Assembly (NCBI GenBank): GCA_007128345.1
Contig: SKXS01000146.1
Span: forward strand, 1-20,201
Source of the DNA: Spirochaetia bacterium
GTDB taxonomy: Bacteria > Spirochaetota > Spirochaetia > PWKH01
Length of the DNA stretch: 20,201 nt
Reading direction: 5' to 3'
Made by a program: the position numbers and the translations under genes. Below are positions 1 through 7,145 of this stretch, one piece after another; the stretch's first letter is position 1, and each line of letters starts with the position of its first letter. Under the pieces are notes generated by a model, which did no database searches, had not been told where the DNA came from, and worked only from the letters and a program-made list of their open reading frames with translations.

Positions 1-1
1 C

Positions 2-430
2 TCCTTCACCAGGGAGCAGAAAAGCGTATCCCATGACTGCAGGAAGATACTGCCGGGAATACCCGGTACGGAACTGCTTCTGTCCATAGCCTATACGCTG
101 TTCAGTGAGCCCATGGGGGTGTACCAGACAGTGCGCATGATGACGGAACTGCCCGCAAGGATTTTCGGCATCTTTCCGCAGAAAGGTCTCCTGGCAGCAG
201 GGTCCGATGCGGATATCGTACTATTCGATCCCCGTCCGGTATGGACGGTAACTGATGCATCCCAGCACAGTGCCGCAGGCTACACACCATACGCAGGGCT
301 GGAGGTGACCGGACGGGTGCGCAGTGTGCTGCGGAGGGGAGAACTGCTCATCCATGAGGGCGAGTACCTGGGGATGCCCGGAACCGGGAGATTTGTCAGT
401 GCGCAGACATCATCCCTTTGGGAAACATGA
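2..430 (+). CDS. Hydantoinase/dihydropyrimidinase-type amidohydrolase, 3' part only
   Basis: The reading frame is open from the left edge to a TGA at 428-430, so only the last 142 residues are present. Visible features are GIPGTE, where the family has GIPGVE; a PARIFGIFPQKG segment followed by AGSDADIVLFDP, the usual small beta-domain entry of cyclic amidohydrolases; and a tail resembling YxxYxGxEVxGxxRxVxxRGxxxxxxGExxGxPGxGRF. That tail is typical of D-hydantoinases and dihydropyrimidinases, which hydrolyse cyclic amides such as dihydropyrimidines or hydantoins in the cytoplasm. The metal-binding His residues and carboxylated Lys lie outside the window, so activity cannot be judged. Dihydroorotase or allantoinase are less likely alternatives. 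It ends 10 bp from the convergent hexapeptide gene, with no room for a separate terminator. Confidence 0.8.
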   Translation, partial: SFTREQKSVSHDCRKILPGIPGTELLLSIAYTLFSEPMGVYQTVRMMTELPARIFGIFPQKGLLAAGSDADIVLFDPRPVWTVTDASQHSAAGYTPYAGLEVTGRVRSVLRRGELLIHEGEYLGMPGTGRFVSAQTSSLWET

Positions 431-440
431 CAGGGACAAT

Positions 441-953
441 TCAGGATTCCTCGCCGGCGTACTCCCTGGCCTTTTCAACATACCTCAGCGGCTGTTCATG
501 GAGATTCGCAATCTCCTCACAGGTCAGCTGCCGCACCACCCGAGCGGGTGTTCCCGTAAGCAGGCTCCCCGGCGGGTAGGTCTTATTCGGCGGCACCAGC
601 GCTCCGGCTCCCACGAGACAATTCTCCTGTATGACCGCTCCGTCAAGGACAATGGCGCCCATGCCGATGAGCGAGCAGTCCCTGATGGTGCACGCGTGGA
701 TCACGGCGCTGTGAGCCACCGTGACATTGCTGCCGATGAAAACAGGCATATCGGTATTCACGTGAATGACCGCATTGTCCTGGATATTTGTGTTCTCCCC
801 GATGGTGATCCCAGCTAAATCTCCTCTGATGGTCGCATTGAACCACACAGAAGCATCCCGGCCGAGGGTGACATCCCCGACTATCTCTGCGCTCGGTGCG
901 AGGTACGCAGCCTTTGAGACGTTCGGGCTGCACCCTTTATGCGTATGTACCAT
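441..953 (-). CDS. Gamma-carbonic-anhydrase-like left-handed beta-helix protein
   Basis: A 170-residue protein made of hexapeptide repeats (for example APSAEIVGDVTLG and IGENTNIQDNAVIHV), which fold as a left-handed beta-helix in the YrdA/PaaY/gamma-carbonic-anhydrase group. The three metal-binding histidines typical of the family are present at about H64 (in AVIHV), H81 and H86 (in AHSAVIH). Family members bind zinc or iron at the trimer interface. Some hydrate CO2 and many have no proven activity, so the function is not certain. I chose the ATG at 951-953 because a GAGGGAG ribosome binding site precedes it; the frame stays open for another 31 codons upstream, but that stretch does not look like the family. 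It is divergent from cdd, with 129 bp between them. Confidence 0.88.
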   Translation of the reverse strand: MVHTHKGCSPNVSKAAYLAPSAEIVGDVTLGRDASVWFNATIRGDLAGITIGENTNIQDNAVIHVNTDMPVFIGSNVTVAHSAVIHACTIRDCSLIGMGAIVLDGAVIQENCLVGAGALVPPNKTYPPGSLLTGTPARVVRQLTCEEIANLHEQPLRYVEKAREYAGEES

Positions 954-969
954 AGATTCTCCCTCTGTT

Positions 970-998
970 TTGTGTTGAATAATCTTGTATGCTATAAT
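970..998 (+). promoter_or_regulatory. Sigma70-type promoter for cdd
   Basis: TTGTGT at 970-975, a 17-bp spacer and a perfect TATAAT at 993-998. The -10 box is also extended (TG one base before it). Transcription should begin near 1005, giving a leader of about 78 nt before cdd. Confidence 0.65.
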
Positions 999-1082
999 AT
1001 CATGCAATAGCGCAATGCGGCCACGGCTGATCCTGCAGACACGCATGGTTCATCAGGAGCAAAGGCAAAGAGGAGACATCCC

Positions 1083-1490
1083 ATGACTGAAACAGAGCTC
1101 ACTCAGGCGGTGGATGCGGCAGGAAGGGCGAGATCCCATGCCTATGCACCCTACTCACGGTTCAAGGTCGGGGCGGCCATCGTATCTCAGGCGAGCGGAC
1201 GCATCTATGCGGGATGTAATGTGGAGAACGCAAGCTACGGTGCTACGATCTGTGCGGAGCGCAATGCCGTACTGCAGGCTGTAGCTGCTGAAGGCAAGGT
1301 TCCCTTCTCATTCCTGGTGGTGCTTGCTGAAGCAGAGAACCCGGTGCCTCCCTGCGGCCAGTGCCTGCAGGTGCTTGCTGAATTCTGCGCTCCCGACATG
1401 CCGGTATACCTCTGCGGGACAGAAGGAGTCAGATCCAGGTACCTGTTTTCAGAGCTGCTGCCCCATCCCCCCGTTCTTCCCCTGAGATGA
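1083..1490 (+). CDS. cdd: Cytidine deaminase
   Basis: A 135-residue homotetramer-type cytidine deaminase, which converts cytidine and deoxycytidine to uridine and deoxyuridine in pyrimidine salvage. The zinc site is intact: C57-A-E59 carries the first Cys and the proton-shuttling Glu, and PCGQC (C91, C94) provides the other two Cys ligands. The N-terminal YAPYSRFKVGAA and GCNVENASYG segments are characteristic substrate-binding regions. An AGAGGAG ribosome binding site lies just upstream of the ATG. The gene has its own well-formed promoter at 970-998. Its stop codon overlaps the ATG of a possible 45-codon ORF (ATGA). The length is normal for the family and nothing looks damaged. Confidence 0.96.
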   Translation: MTETELTQAVDAAGRARSHAYAPYSRFKVGAAIVSQASGRIYAGCNVENASYGATICAERNAVLQAVAAEGKVPFSFLVVLAEAENPVPPCGQCLQVLAEFCAPDMPVYLCGTEGVRSRYLFSELLPHPPVLPLR

Positions 1491-1624
1491 CATCTCTCAT
1501 TGATGAAGCGTACCAGATGGGGATGCACTGGAATTATTTTTTCAGCATGCAAGCAGGCTGGGATCTTAGCCGGAACATAGCTGAGAACCAGCTGCAGGAA
1601 CATAGGTGCCGGAGGAATTTCTAG
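1487..1624 (+). CDS. Possible 45-residue protein coupled to cdd
   Basis: An ATG at 1487-1489 shares the ATGA overlap with the cdd stop codon and opens a 45-codon frame ending in TAG at 1622-1624. The peptide begins MTSLIDEAYQMGMHWNYFF and contains two Trp, several aromatics and a polar, probably helical C-terminal half ending HRCRRNF. I do not recognise it. The coupled arrangement and natural-looking composition favour a real small protein. Against it, the frame is short, and a weak CCAG/CTGG hairpin followed by a T-rich run (about 1513-1540) inside it could instead be the cdd terminator. It ends 4 bp inside the convergent rpiB gene. Confidence 0.28.
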   Translation: MTSLIDEAYQMGMHWNYFFSMQAGWDLSRNIAENQLQEHRCRRNF

Positions 1625-2067
1625 CAGGTCTCAAGTCCCATGATCTTATCGACCCTGACGGCATGCCGCCCGCACTCGAACTCCGTATCAATGAACGCAT
1701 CGAGCATGTCGGTCACCGGTTCAGCATAGGATATCCGTCCGCCGAATGCGATGAAGTTGGCGTTGTTGTGCTCCCGGGCCATACGTGCCGCATAACTGTT
1801 CTGGGGCAGGGCGCAGCGAATGCCCGATATCTTGTTTGCCGATATGGATACTCCAATGCCCGTACCGCAGCAGAGGACGCCAAAAGCATAGGAGCCCTCC
1901 AGGTACTCACGGCAAGCCGTCTGTGCCATGTCGGGATAGTCGACTGATTCTTCGCTGTCGACTCCCAGATTGCGTACATCAAATCCCCTGCGTATGAGGT
2001 GCTCCAGGATGATCTGCTTCACCGCGACAGCTCCATGATCGTTTGCTATGACAACTCGTCTGCTCAT
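1621..2067 (-). CDS. rpiB: Ribose-5-phosphate isomerase B (RpiB/LacAB family)
   Basis: A 148-residue sugar-phosphate isomerase that interconverts ribose-5-phosphate and ribulose-5-phosphate in the non-oxidative pentose phosphate pathway. Family marks are the N-terminal IANDHGA (D10, H11, which open the sugar ring), VDYPDMA, the LCCGTGIGVSISANK active-site loop with the catalytic-base Cys near 67, and REHNNANF with H100. The start at 2067 is chosen because a GAGGAGAGGA ribosome binding site sits just before that ATG and the protein then begins at the normal first beta strand. It follows the large peptidase-propeller gene on the same strand after 65 bp. Allose-6-phosphate isomerase activity is an alternative that cannot be excluded from sequence. 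Confidence 0.94.
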   Translation of the reverse strand: MSRRVVIANDHGAVAVKQIILEHLIRRGFDVRNLGVDSEESVDYPDMAQTACREYLEGSYAFGVLCCGTGIGVSISANKISGIRCALPQNSYAARMAREHNNANFIAFGGRISYAEPVTDMLDAFIDTEFECGRHAVRVDKIMGLETC

Positions 2068-2087
2068 AGTTCCTCTCCTCATTCCAA

Positions 2088-2116
2088 GGTATATCCTATT
2101 CCGTACCATTACTCAA
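2088..2116 (-). promoter_or_regulatory. Possible promoter for rpiB
   Basis: On the minus strand, TTGAGT (2116-2111), a 17-bp spacer and TATACC (2093-2088) lie in the 65-bp gap before rpiB. Both boxes match consensus at 4 of 6 positions, so this is a modest candidate. Confidence 0.3.
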
Positions 2117-2132
2117 GTAACACTATGACACA

Positions 2133-4883
2133 TTATCGGCGCAGAGTGAATTGGTCAACTTCAGCGCGGGAACCTATCCATGTGGATATGTTCAGGTCGA
2201 AGTAGGGATGGAGGGACCCTGTCATGAGATCAGCAGTTATCCCAACGGAAGGTCTCAGCGAAGCGAGGCCTCCGAGGGACAGTTCCGTAGTCAGTTCAGC
2301 TCCGCCGTAGAGCTCCTTCTGCCAGAATATGCTCCCGCTGTCTCCGTACAGAGCGCTCTGGATGAATGCAGTTAGTCCAGCACCCGTCAGGCCGCCGAAG
2401 GGAATAGGTTGATCAAACAGTCCCAGGGGCAACCGGACCAGCAGGCTTCCCTGGGCCTTGGCGCGCGCATCCGCTTCGGGTATCCAGGGTGGAGAGCCCC
2501 GGGGTGGAAGGGCAGTGCTCACATCACTGAAGGTACTAGTCCTGAGTCCAAGTTCAAGACGCACCAACGGCAGACGGCCGGGCATGGATGCCTGCATGGA
2601 GGCCTGCATATACGGCTCCGCACCCCACGGCTCGCTTGGGGCTGGAAAGATGAAATGGGATCCCCCCAGGATGGAGAATCCATGGCTTCCGAAAAATTCC
2701 GCAGGCGCTGCGTATCTCAAATACCCGTACGATGCCTGGGCTGTAATGGCGGCATACCCGTACGGATAGCTTCCAAGCTGCAGCCGACTGCTTACCTGTG
2801 CCAGGTCTCTCCCATACGCATAGGATCGCTGCAGTACGGGGAGACTAAGGGCAATACTGAAGATATGCTCCCGGTAGGGATCACCATTGGGGTCAGCATG
2901 GAACCGGGAGGATCCATAGACTGAAAGGGAACCCCAGCCGGGATTAAAGAGGTATTCAGCTATGCCTATCGGCTGTGCATGGGGAATGTTCCATGCTGCT
3001 GAGGCAGACACAGCATGGCGCCCCAGGATGCTGCGCATTATACCCCAGGCCCCGGGGGAGAGGTTTCCGTATGCGTCCACATCAGGCAGGGGCAGCCACA
3101 GCCCAGGCCTGGGGAAGTCGCGGTACGGTTTTGCTGCATACTGCTTCGGGGGTTCCAATTCCCGTTCTGGAATACCGGATGCATCGGAAAGATCTGCGGG
3201 AATTCCTGCAAGGTCTGCTTCGCTATATCTGAGGGTATGTCCGCTGCTTCGGTAGGTGCCGAAGATGAATCCTTCCCGCACCGGTTCGGCGCCGAATACC
3301 CCGACCGGGTCCTCCAGCACCAGGAAGAGTTCACCGGTTTCCGGGTTAAACCGGTAGAGCGCCAGGGATCCGTCCCTGTCTGAACCGAAGAGCAGGTGCC
3401 CGTCACGGGTAAATCTGGGGCGGTAGATTCCGCCGTCCGCATGGGGGATGATATGGGAGACCTGGTTATTCCTGTCAGCAATGATCAGCGCTGACTCTCC
3501 TGCCTTTACTTCAACAGCTGCCAGCACGCTTCCGTCCGGGGAGAATCTCGGTTCATAAACAGAGGCTCCCGGGGGATCGTAGAGCACCGATACATCGCCT
3601 GTCACCGGGTCGACATGCACAAGCCGGTAGCGCGTCCCCGTACGTTCTATCGCTGCAATGCTGGATCCGTCGGGAGAGAGCACCGGATGGAACAGCCGCT
3701 TTCCCTCGGTAATCCGGGTGACCGTTCCGGTATCCAGTTCCATGAGATGCACATCTGCCCAGCTTACCTCCGCCAGGGCGATGGATGCACTGTGGGACAC
3801 GGGAGCCTGGTAGGAAGCATATACCGCAAATCTTCCGCAGGCAGACGGGTTGAATGACTGGGGATCGGTCACTGACAGATTGCGGATGACCTCAACAGAT
3901 CCGTCTTCACGGTAGCGGACTGCGGCGCTCCCCAGTTCGAGGGTGCGGATAATGCCGACCGGTCCGGTATCCGTCATCACGGGAATGTGGTAGTCTCCCG
4001 TCTTCCGGGGAGAAAAGGGCATGCCGGCAGCAGGCATGCCCGCATCTTCTGCAAAACGGTCGGAGAGCATCCGCACCATGTCTGCGTAGAGCTCCTGTGC
4101 ATCATAGCCCGTTTCTCTCCTGACTGCAGGACCGATGCCGAAGAATGGGAAAGCGGCGAATCTGGCATTAATGCGGTAGTATACATCATGGCCGAACCGC
4201 TCCATAAGGTAGCTGGTGAAGAGATAACCGGCTACGTATATCCTGCCCCTTGGCGGGTATGCTGACTGGTAGGCGCTCTGCTGCAGAGACCACATGGTCT
4301 CCTCCAGAACCGGTGCCTTGTAGGTGAGGGTGAAAAACGGAGCGTCGCCCCTTCCCCCCGGCGCTAAGGCGCTTTCTGCCCAGGTGGTGATTCCCTCAAG
4401 CCACCAGCCTGGCATGAAGATGGTGTTCATGGCGGCTGCATCAGGTCCGAATATAGGTGCCAGCACTCTCGCCGGCCCGACCGGGGAGGTCAGGTGGATG
4501 TAGTGGGCAAGTTCATGGATGAGGAGGTTTTCCAGCCAGTGCTCAGTCCGGGATCCGAGGAACCGTGAGGGCGGGCTCGTAATGAACACGGTGACTGAAT
4601 GGGGCATGGGAGAGTAAAAGCCGTTGGCTGCCGCGGTTCTCCCTGCAAGCACGACGGGTATCCTTTTTGACGGGAAGTGGTTCAGCAGTTCAGCCAGCTT
4701 CAGATATGCATCATCTCCGAATTCCGCTATCTGCCGGGCATATGACAGGTCCTGGGGTTCGAATATGATGAGCAGATAATCTGTTTGTATCTGCATCCAT
4801 CCGTTGTAGGGCGCCTCTGCGTACACTCTGGAGCCCAGGATGATCATAAGTGCCAGTGCGGCTGCTGAAGCGTATCGTCTCAT
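2133..4883 (-). CDS. Exported peptidase-MA-like / beta-propeller / probable outer-membrane barrel protein
   Basis: A 916-residue protein in three visible parts. Residues 1-22 form a signal peptide (basic start, hydrophobic core, likely cut after VYA). Residues about 30-280 hold a gluzincin-like zinc peptidase core: HELAH (H123, E124, H127), with a downstream WWLEG whose E163 is the expected third ligand, as in the peptidase MA family. Residues about 300-560 contain TolB/WD40-like propeller blades with LSPDG (402), FSPDG (447) and FTRDG (491). After a proline-rich linker (about 575-600), residues about 615-916 alternate hydrophobic and polar residues with many Tyr, Phe and Gly, like an outer-membrane barrel. 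The start at 4883 follows GAGGAGGAG; an upstream TTG at 4904 would place that site inside the gene. The final residues are Arg-Arg rather than the usual aromatic. Substrate unknown. Confidence 0.8.
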   Translation of the reverse strand: MRRYASAAALALMIILGSRVYAEAPYNGWMQIQTDYLLIIFEPQDLSYARQIAEFGDDAYLKLAELLNHFPSKRIPVVLAGRTAAANGFYSPMPHSVTVFITSPPSRFLGSRTEHWLENLLIHELAHYIHLTSPVGPARVLAPIFGPDAAAMNTIFMPGWWLEGITTWAESALAPGGRGDAPFFTLTYKAPVLEETMWSLQQSAYQSAYPPRGRIYVAGYLFTSYLMERFGHDVYYRINARFAAFPFFGIGPAVRRETGYDAQELYADMVRMLSDRFAEDAGMPAAGMPFSPRKTGDYHIPVMTDTGPVGIIRTLELGSAAVRYREDGSVEVIRNLSVTDPQSFNPSACGRFAVYASYQAPVSHSASIALAEVSWADVHLMELDTGTVTRITEGKRLFHPVLSPDGSSIAAIERTGTRYRLVHVDPVTGDVSVLYDPPGASVYEPRFSPDGSVLAAVEVKAGESALIIADRNNQVSHIIPHADGGIYRPRFTRDGHLLFGSDRDGSLALYRFNPETGELFLVLEDPVGVFGAEPVREGFIFGTYRSSGHTLRYSEADLAGIPADLSDASGIPERELEPPKQYAAKPYRDFPRPGLWLPLPDVDAYGNLSPGAWGIMRSILGRHAVSASAAWNIPHAQPIGIAEYLFNPGWGSLSVYGSSRFHADPNGDPYREHIFSIALSLPVLQRSYAYGRDLAQVSSRLQLGSYPYGYAAITAQASYGYLRYAAPAEFFGSHGFSILGGSHFIFPAPSEPWGAEPYMQASMQASMPGRLPLVRLELGLRTSTFSDVSTALPPRGSPPWIPEADARAKAQGSLLVRLPLGLFDQPIPFGGLTGAGLTAFIQSALYGDSGSIFWQKELYGGAELTTELSLGGLASLRPSVGITADLMTGSLHPYFDLNISTWIGSRAEVDQFTLRR

Positions 4884-4928
4884 GGATCTCCTCCTCACGA
4901 TCAATGTATCTCAACGGTTGATCATCAG

Positions 4929-5516
4929 CTAGACCCCGCTCTCAGGGAGTCCTGCCCACTTGGGATGGTGCTCCGGTGCGGTACTCTCCAGAGCATCTAC
5001 TAATAATTCCGGGTCTTCCCGGGAGACGAGCATATCCAGGTGCTCAGGCTGCATAAACTGCTCAGCGGTAATGTGCTCGAGCCACGCAATGAGGGGATCG
5101 AAGAATCCGCATGTATTCAGCAGGCCTACCGGTTTTGTATGGATGCCGAGCTGATTCCAGACAAGGCATTCAAACAGCTCGTCCATGGTGCCGATGCCGC
5201 CGGGGAGAGCAATGTACGCGTCGGAGCGGGCGTACATTGCAGCTTTCCTCTCATGCATAGAGCTGGTTACCACCAGTTCGCTTACCTCCAGGTGCGCTGT
5301 CTGCTGTTTAAGATCACTGGTAATAATCCCGGTGACTCTTCCTCCAAGTTCGAGAGCTGACCGGGCCATGATGCCCATAAGTCCGATCCCGCTGCCCCCG
5401 TAGACAAGGGTGATGTGCTGCCTTGCCAGGGTCCTGCCCATCAGCGCTGCAGCCTGAGCATACTCTGCTCTAACTCCTCTGCTTGATCCGCAGAACACGC
5501 AGACTGTTGAGAACTT
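4929..5516 (-). CDS. LOG-family protein (TIGR00730-type Rossmann fold, LDC-like)
   Basis: A protein of about 195 residues with the LOG/lysine-decarboxylase-like fold. Marks are the N-terminal VCVFCGSSRG nucleotide loop, LVYGGSGIGLMG, the MHERKAAM segment and the signature PGGIGTMDELFE. Characterised members are cytokinin-activating phosphoribohydrolases or nucleotide-monophosphate glycosidases that release a base from ribose-5-phosphate; true lysine decarboxylase activity is not expected. I chose TTG at 5516 because GGTGAGG sits 9 nt before it and the product then begins MKFSTVCVFCG, like relatives. A GTG at 5534 is the alternative and has no visible ribosome binding site. It lies 24 bp after the cupin gene and 45 bp before the peptidase gene, probably in the same transcript. 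Confidence 0.88.
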   Translation of the reverse strand, partial: KFSTVCVFCGSSRGVRAEYAQAAALMGRTLARQHITLVYGGSGIGLMGIMARSALELGGRVTGIITSDLKQQTAHLEVSELVVTSSMHERKAAMYARSDAYIALPGGIGTMDELFECLVWNQLGIHTKPVGLLNTCGFFDPLIAWLEHITAEQFMQPEHLDMLVSREDPELLVDALESTAPEHHPKWAGLPESGV

Positions 5517-5540
5517 CAATGGTTTCAGCCTCACCTGCGG

Positions 5541-5885
5541 TCAGTCAAGGAGGATCACCGCCATGAACTGCAGGGGATCGCTTGCGGTATTGGCGATGCT
5601 GTGGGATGCTCCGCCGCCGGTGATGACCAGGTCGCCGGCGCTGACGTGCTTCTCTCCGGTATCTTCACTGACCAGTCCCGATCCTGAGAGTATGTAGTAG
5701 TATTCTGTTTCACCGCTGTGGGAATGGGGTCCGATGCTGCTGCCCGGCGGAATGGTTATGTGAGCGAAGAGTCTGCAGTGTGCCGTCTCTTCATCGCAGG
5801 CAAGGTGTCTGATGGTGATCTCTCCCGTCCCGCCGCGCATCTGGGTTCGTACTTCCTCTTTCATTTCACTGCCGGTCCGTATCAT
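5541..5885 (-). CDS. Small single-domain cupin
   Basis: A 114-residue cupin, one double-stranded beta-helix domain. Cupin motif 1 is visible as GPHSHSGETEYYYILSGSG, with two His and a Glu in metal-ligand positions. Motif 2 follows as AGDLVITGGGASHSI, with a His where the last ligand sits. Such proteins bind a metal and act as small isomerases, oxygenases or sensors, so the substrate cannot be named. The start at 5885 is chosen because CGAGGAGG sits 6 nt before it and the protein then begins MIRTGSEMKEEV, as relatives do. An ATG six codons upstream (5903) also has a good AGGAGGAG site, and both could be used. It sits between ptsH and the LOG gene on the same strand. Confidence 0.85.
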   Translation of the reverse strand: MIRTGSEMKEEVRTQMRGGTGEITIRHLACDEETAHCRLFAHITIPPGSSIGPHSHSGETEYYYILSGSGLVSEDTGEKHVSAGDLVITGGGASHSIANTASDPLQFMAVILLD

Positions 5886-5920
5886 AGGCAGCCTCCTCGG
5901 CATATGTGCTCTCCTCCTGC

Positions 5921-6196
5921 TTATATGGAGGAGGAAAAATCATATTCCCTGGTCATCAGGGATTCAATCTTTTCCATGGTATGCAGGGCATCATCTCCTT
6001 CTATGGTGATGATACAGGTATCCCCGTGCTTCAGTCCCAATGTCAGGATGTTGATCATGCTCAGAGACGTGATGGATATGCCGTTGGCTTCCAGTGAGAC
6101 TGCATCCCGGGTTCCGTCCATAGTCTGAGCGATGAACCGCGACGGACGGACATGAATGCCGTTGCGGTTGCCTACGGTTACGCTTTTTTTTACCAT
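5921..6196 (-). CDS. ptsH: Phosphocarrier protein HPr
   Basis: A 91-residue HPr, the phosphocarrier that takes phosphate from PEP via enzyme I and passes it to EIIA domains. H15 lies in GIHVRPS, the active-site histidine context. S46 lies in ITSLSMINILTLG, the position phosphorylated by HPr kinase in Gram-positives and in spirochaetes with partial PTS systems, so a regulatory role is plausible. The start is set by the family: MVKKSVTVGNRNGIH places His exactly at 15. No Shine-Dalgarno precedes it; instead an extended -10 box ends 6 bp before the ATG, suggesting a leaderless message. It heads the minus-strand cluster ptsH-cupin-LOG and is divergent from nfnA. An EIIA-Ntr-like partner lies at 8683-9189. 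Enzyme I and HPr kinase are not in the window. Confidence 0.93.
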   Translation of the reverse strand: MVKKSVTVGNRNGIHVRPSRFIAQTMDGTRDAVSLEANGISITSLSMINILTLGLKHGDTCIITIEGDDALHTMEKIESLMTREYDFSSSI

Positions 6197-6202
6197 GTCG
6201 CT

Positions 6203-6211
6203 ACTATACCA
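6203..6211 (-). promoter_or_regulatory. Extended -10 promoter abutting ptsH
   Basis: On the minus strand TGGTATAGT occupies 6211-6203: an extended -10 (TG-n) with TATAGT, 5 of 6 to consensus. No good -35 box lies 16-18 bp upstream, as is common for extended -10 promoters. The predicted transcription start coincides with the A of the ptsH ATG at 6196. Confidence 0.5.
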
Positions 6212-6222
6212 GAAAAGGGTCA

Positions 6223-6251
6223 TTGACTTCCACCCTGCATACACGTAACAA
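6223..6251 (+). promoter_or_regulatory. Weak candidate promoter for nfnAB
   Basis: TTGACT at 6223-6228 is a good -35 box. The hexamer 17 bp later, TAACAA at 6246-6251, is poor. It lies back to back with the ptsH promoter, so the two could compete for polymerase. Confidence 0.25.
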
Positions 6252-6290
6252 TAGGGGCGGTTCAGTGATTCATATGCGGAGGTTTTGCTC

Positions 6291-7145
6291 ATGAACAGGA
6301 TACTCGCAAAGCGGCAGCTGTCGGATGAGGTGTTCCTCATGAAGATAGAGGCGCCCCTCATTGCGCAGGAACGTCAGCCCGGACAGTTCATTATTCTGCA
6401 GCTTGATACTGACTTTGGAGAACGGATCCCCTTGACCATTGCGGATGCGGACCCGGAGGAAGGATCGATCACCATCATATTCCAGACCGTAGGCAATACC
6501 AGCCACCGGCTGGCCGCCATGGAGACCGGTGATGCCATAGAAAATCTGCTCGGTCCCCTGGGACATCCTACGGATATCAGGAAGTACGGCAAGGTGGTCT
6601 GTGTGGGCGGAGGGATAGGTGTTGCTCCCCTGCATCCCATAGCAAAGGCGATGAAGGAGGCCGGTAATGAGGTGACTATCATTATCGGGGCCAGGAACCG
6701 GAAGCTCGTCATATTCGAAGAGGAGATGGGCAGGATTGCCGACAAGCTCATCGTCTGTACGGATGACGGGTCCTACGGGAGGAAAGCCCTGGTCACCGGA
6801 CCGCTCAAAGAGGTGTGCGAGACCTGGAATCCTGATCTTGCGGTTGCAATCGGCCCCCCCATCATGATGAAGTTCTGTGCTGAAACCACCAGACCCTTTG
6901 GAGTCCATACCCTGGTTTCCCTGAACACCATTATGATTGACGGGACAGGCATGTGCGGCGGCTGCCGGGTTACCGTCGGGGGGGAGACAAAGTTCGTCTG
7001 TGTGGACGGCCCTGAATTTGACGGCCACCTGGTGGATTTTGACAACATGATGCTCAGACTGGGAACCTATACACGTGAAGAGGAAGCCGATCATCATGCC
7101 TGTCATCTTGATTTAGCACTTGAGGAGGACCACGGCAATGCATGA
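6291..7145 (+). CDS. nfnA: NfnA: small subunit of NADH-dependent ferredoxin:NADP oxidoreductase (SudB / PyrK-like)
   Basis: A 284-residue ferredoxin-NADP-reductase-like flavoprotein. An N-terminal FAD domain carries RIPLTI (R45-T49), followed by a nucleotide-binding domain with VGGGIGVAP (106-113) and a C-terminal iron-sulfur segment with D217 in IDGTGMCGGC and C222, C225 and C237. From memory, NfnA binds its [2Fe-2S] cluster through three Cys and an Asp, and all four are placed to do so here. With NfnB it forms the electron-bifurcating complex that couples NADH and reduced ferredoxin to NADP+ reduction in anaerobes. Older annotations call it sulfide dehydrogenase or dihydroorotate dehydrogenase electron-transfer subunit. 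The ATG at 6291 has GGAGG 8 nt upstream. It overlaps nfnB by 8 bp, which favours coupled translation. Confidence 0.9.
   Translation: MNRILAKRQLSDEVFLMKIEAPLIAQERQPGQFIILQLDTDFGERIPLTIADADPEEGSITIIFQTVGNTSHRLAAMETGDAIENLLGPLGHPTDIRKYGKVVCVGGGIGVAPLHPIAKAMKEAGNEVTIIIGARNRKLVIFEEEMGRIADKLIVCTDDGSYGRKALVTGPLKEVCETWNPDLAVAIGPPIMMKFCAETTRPFGVHTLVSLNTIMIDGTGMCGGCRVTVGGETKFVCVDGPEFDGHLVDFDNMMLRLGTYTREEEADHHACHLDLALEEDHGNA

Noticed and set aside
4884..4904. TTG start at 4904 for the peptidase-propeller gene
   Set aside because: It would place the GAGGAGGAG ribosome binding site inside the coding sequence and add charged residues before the signal peptide.
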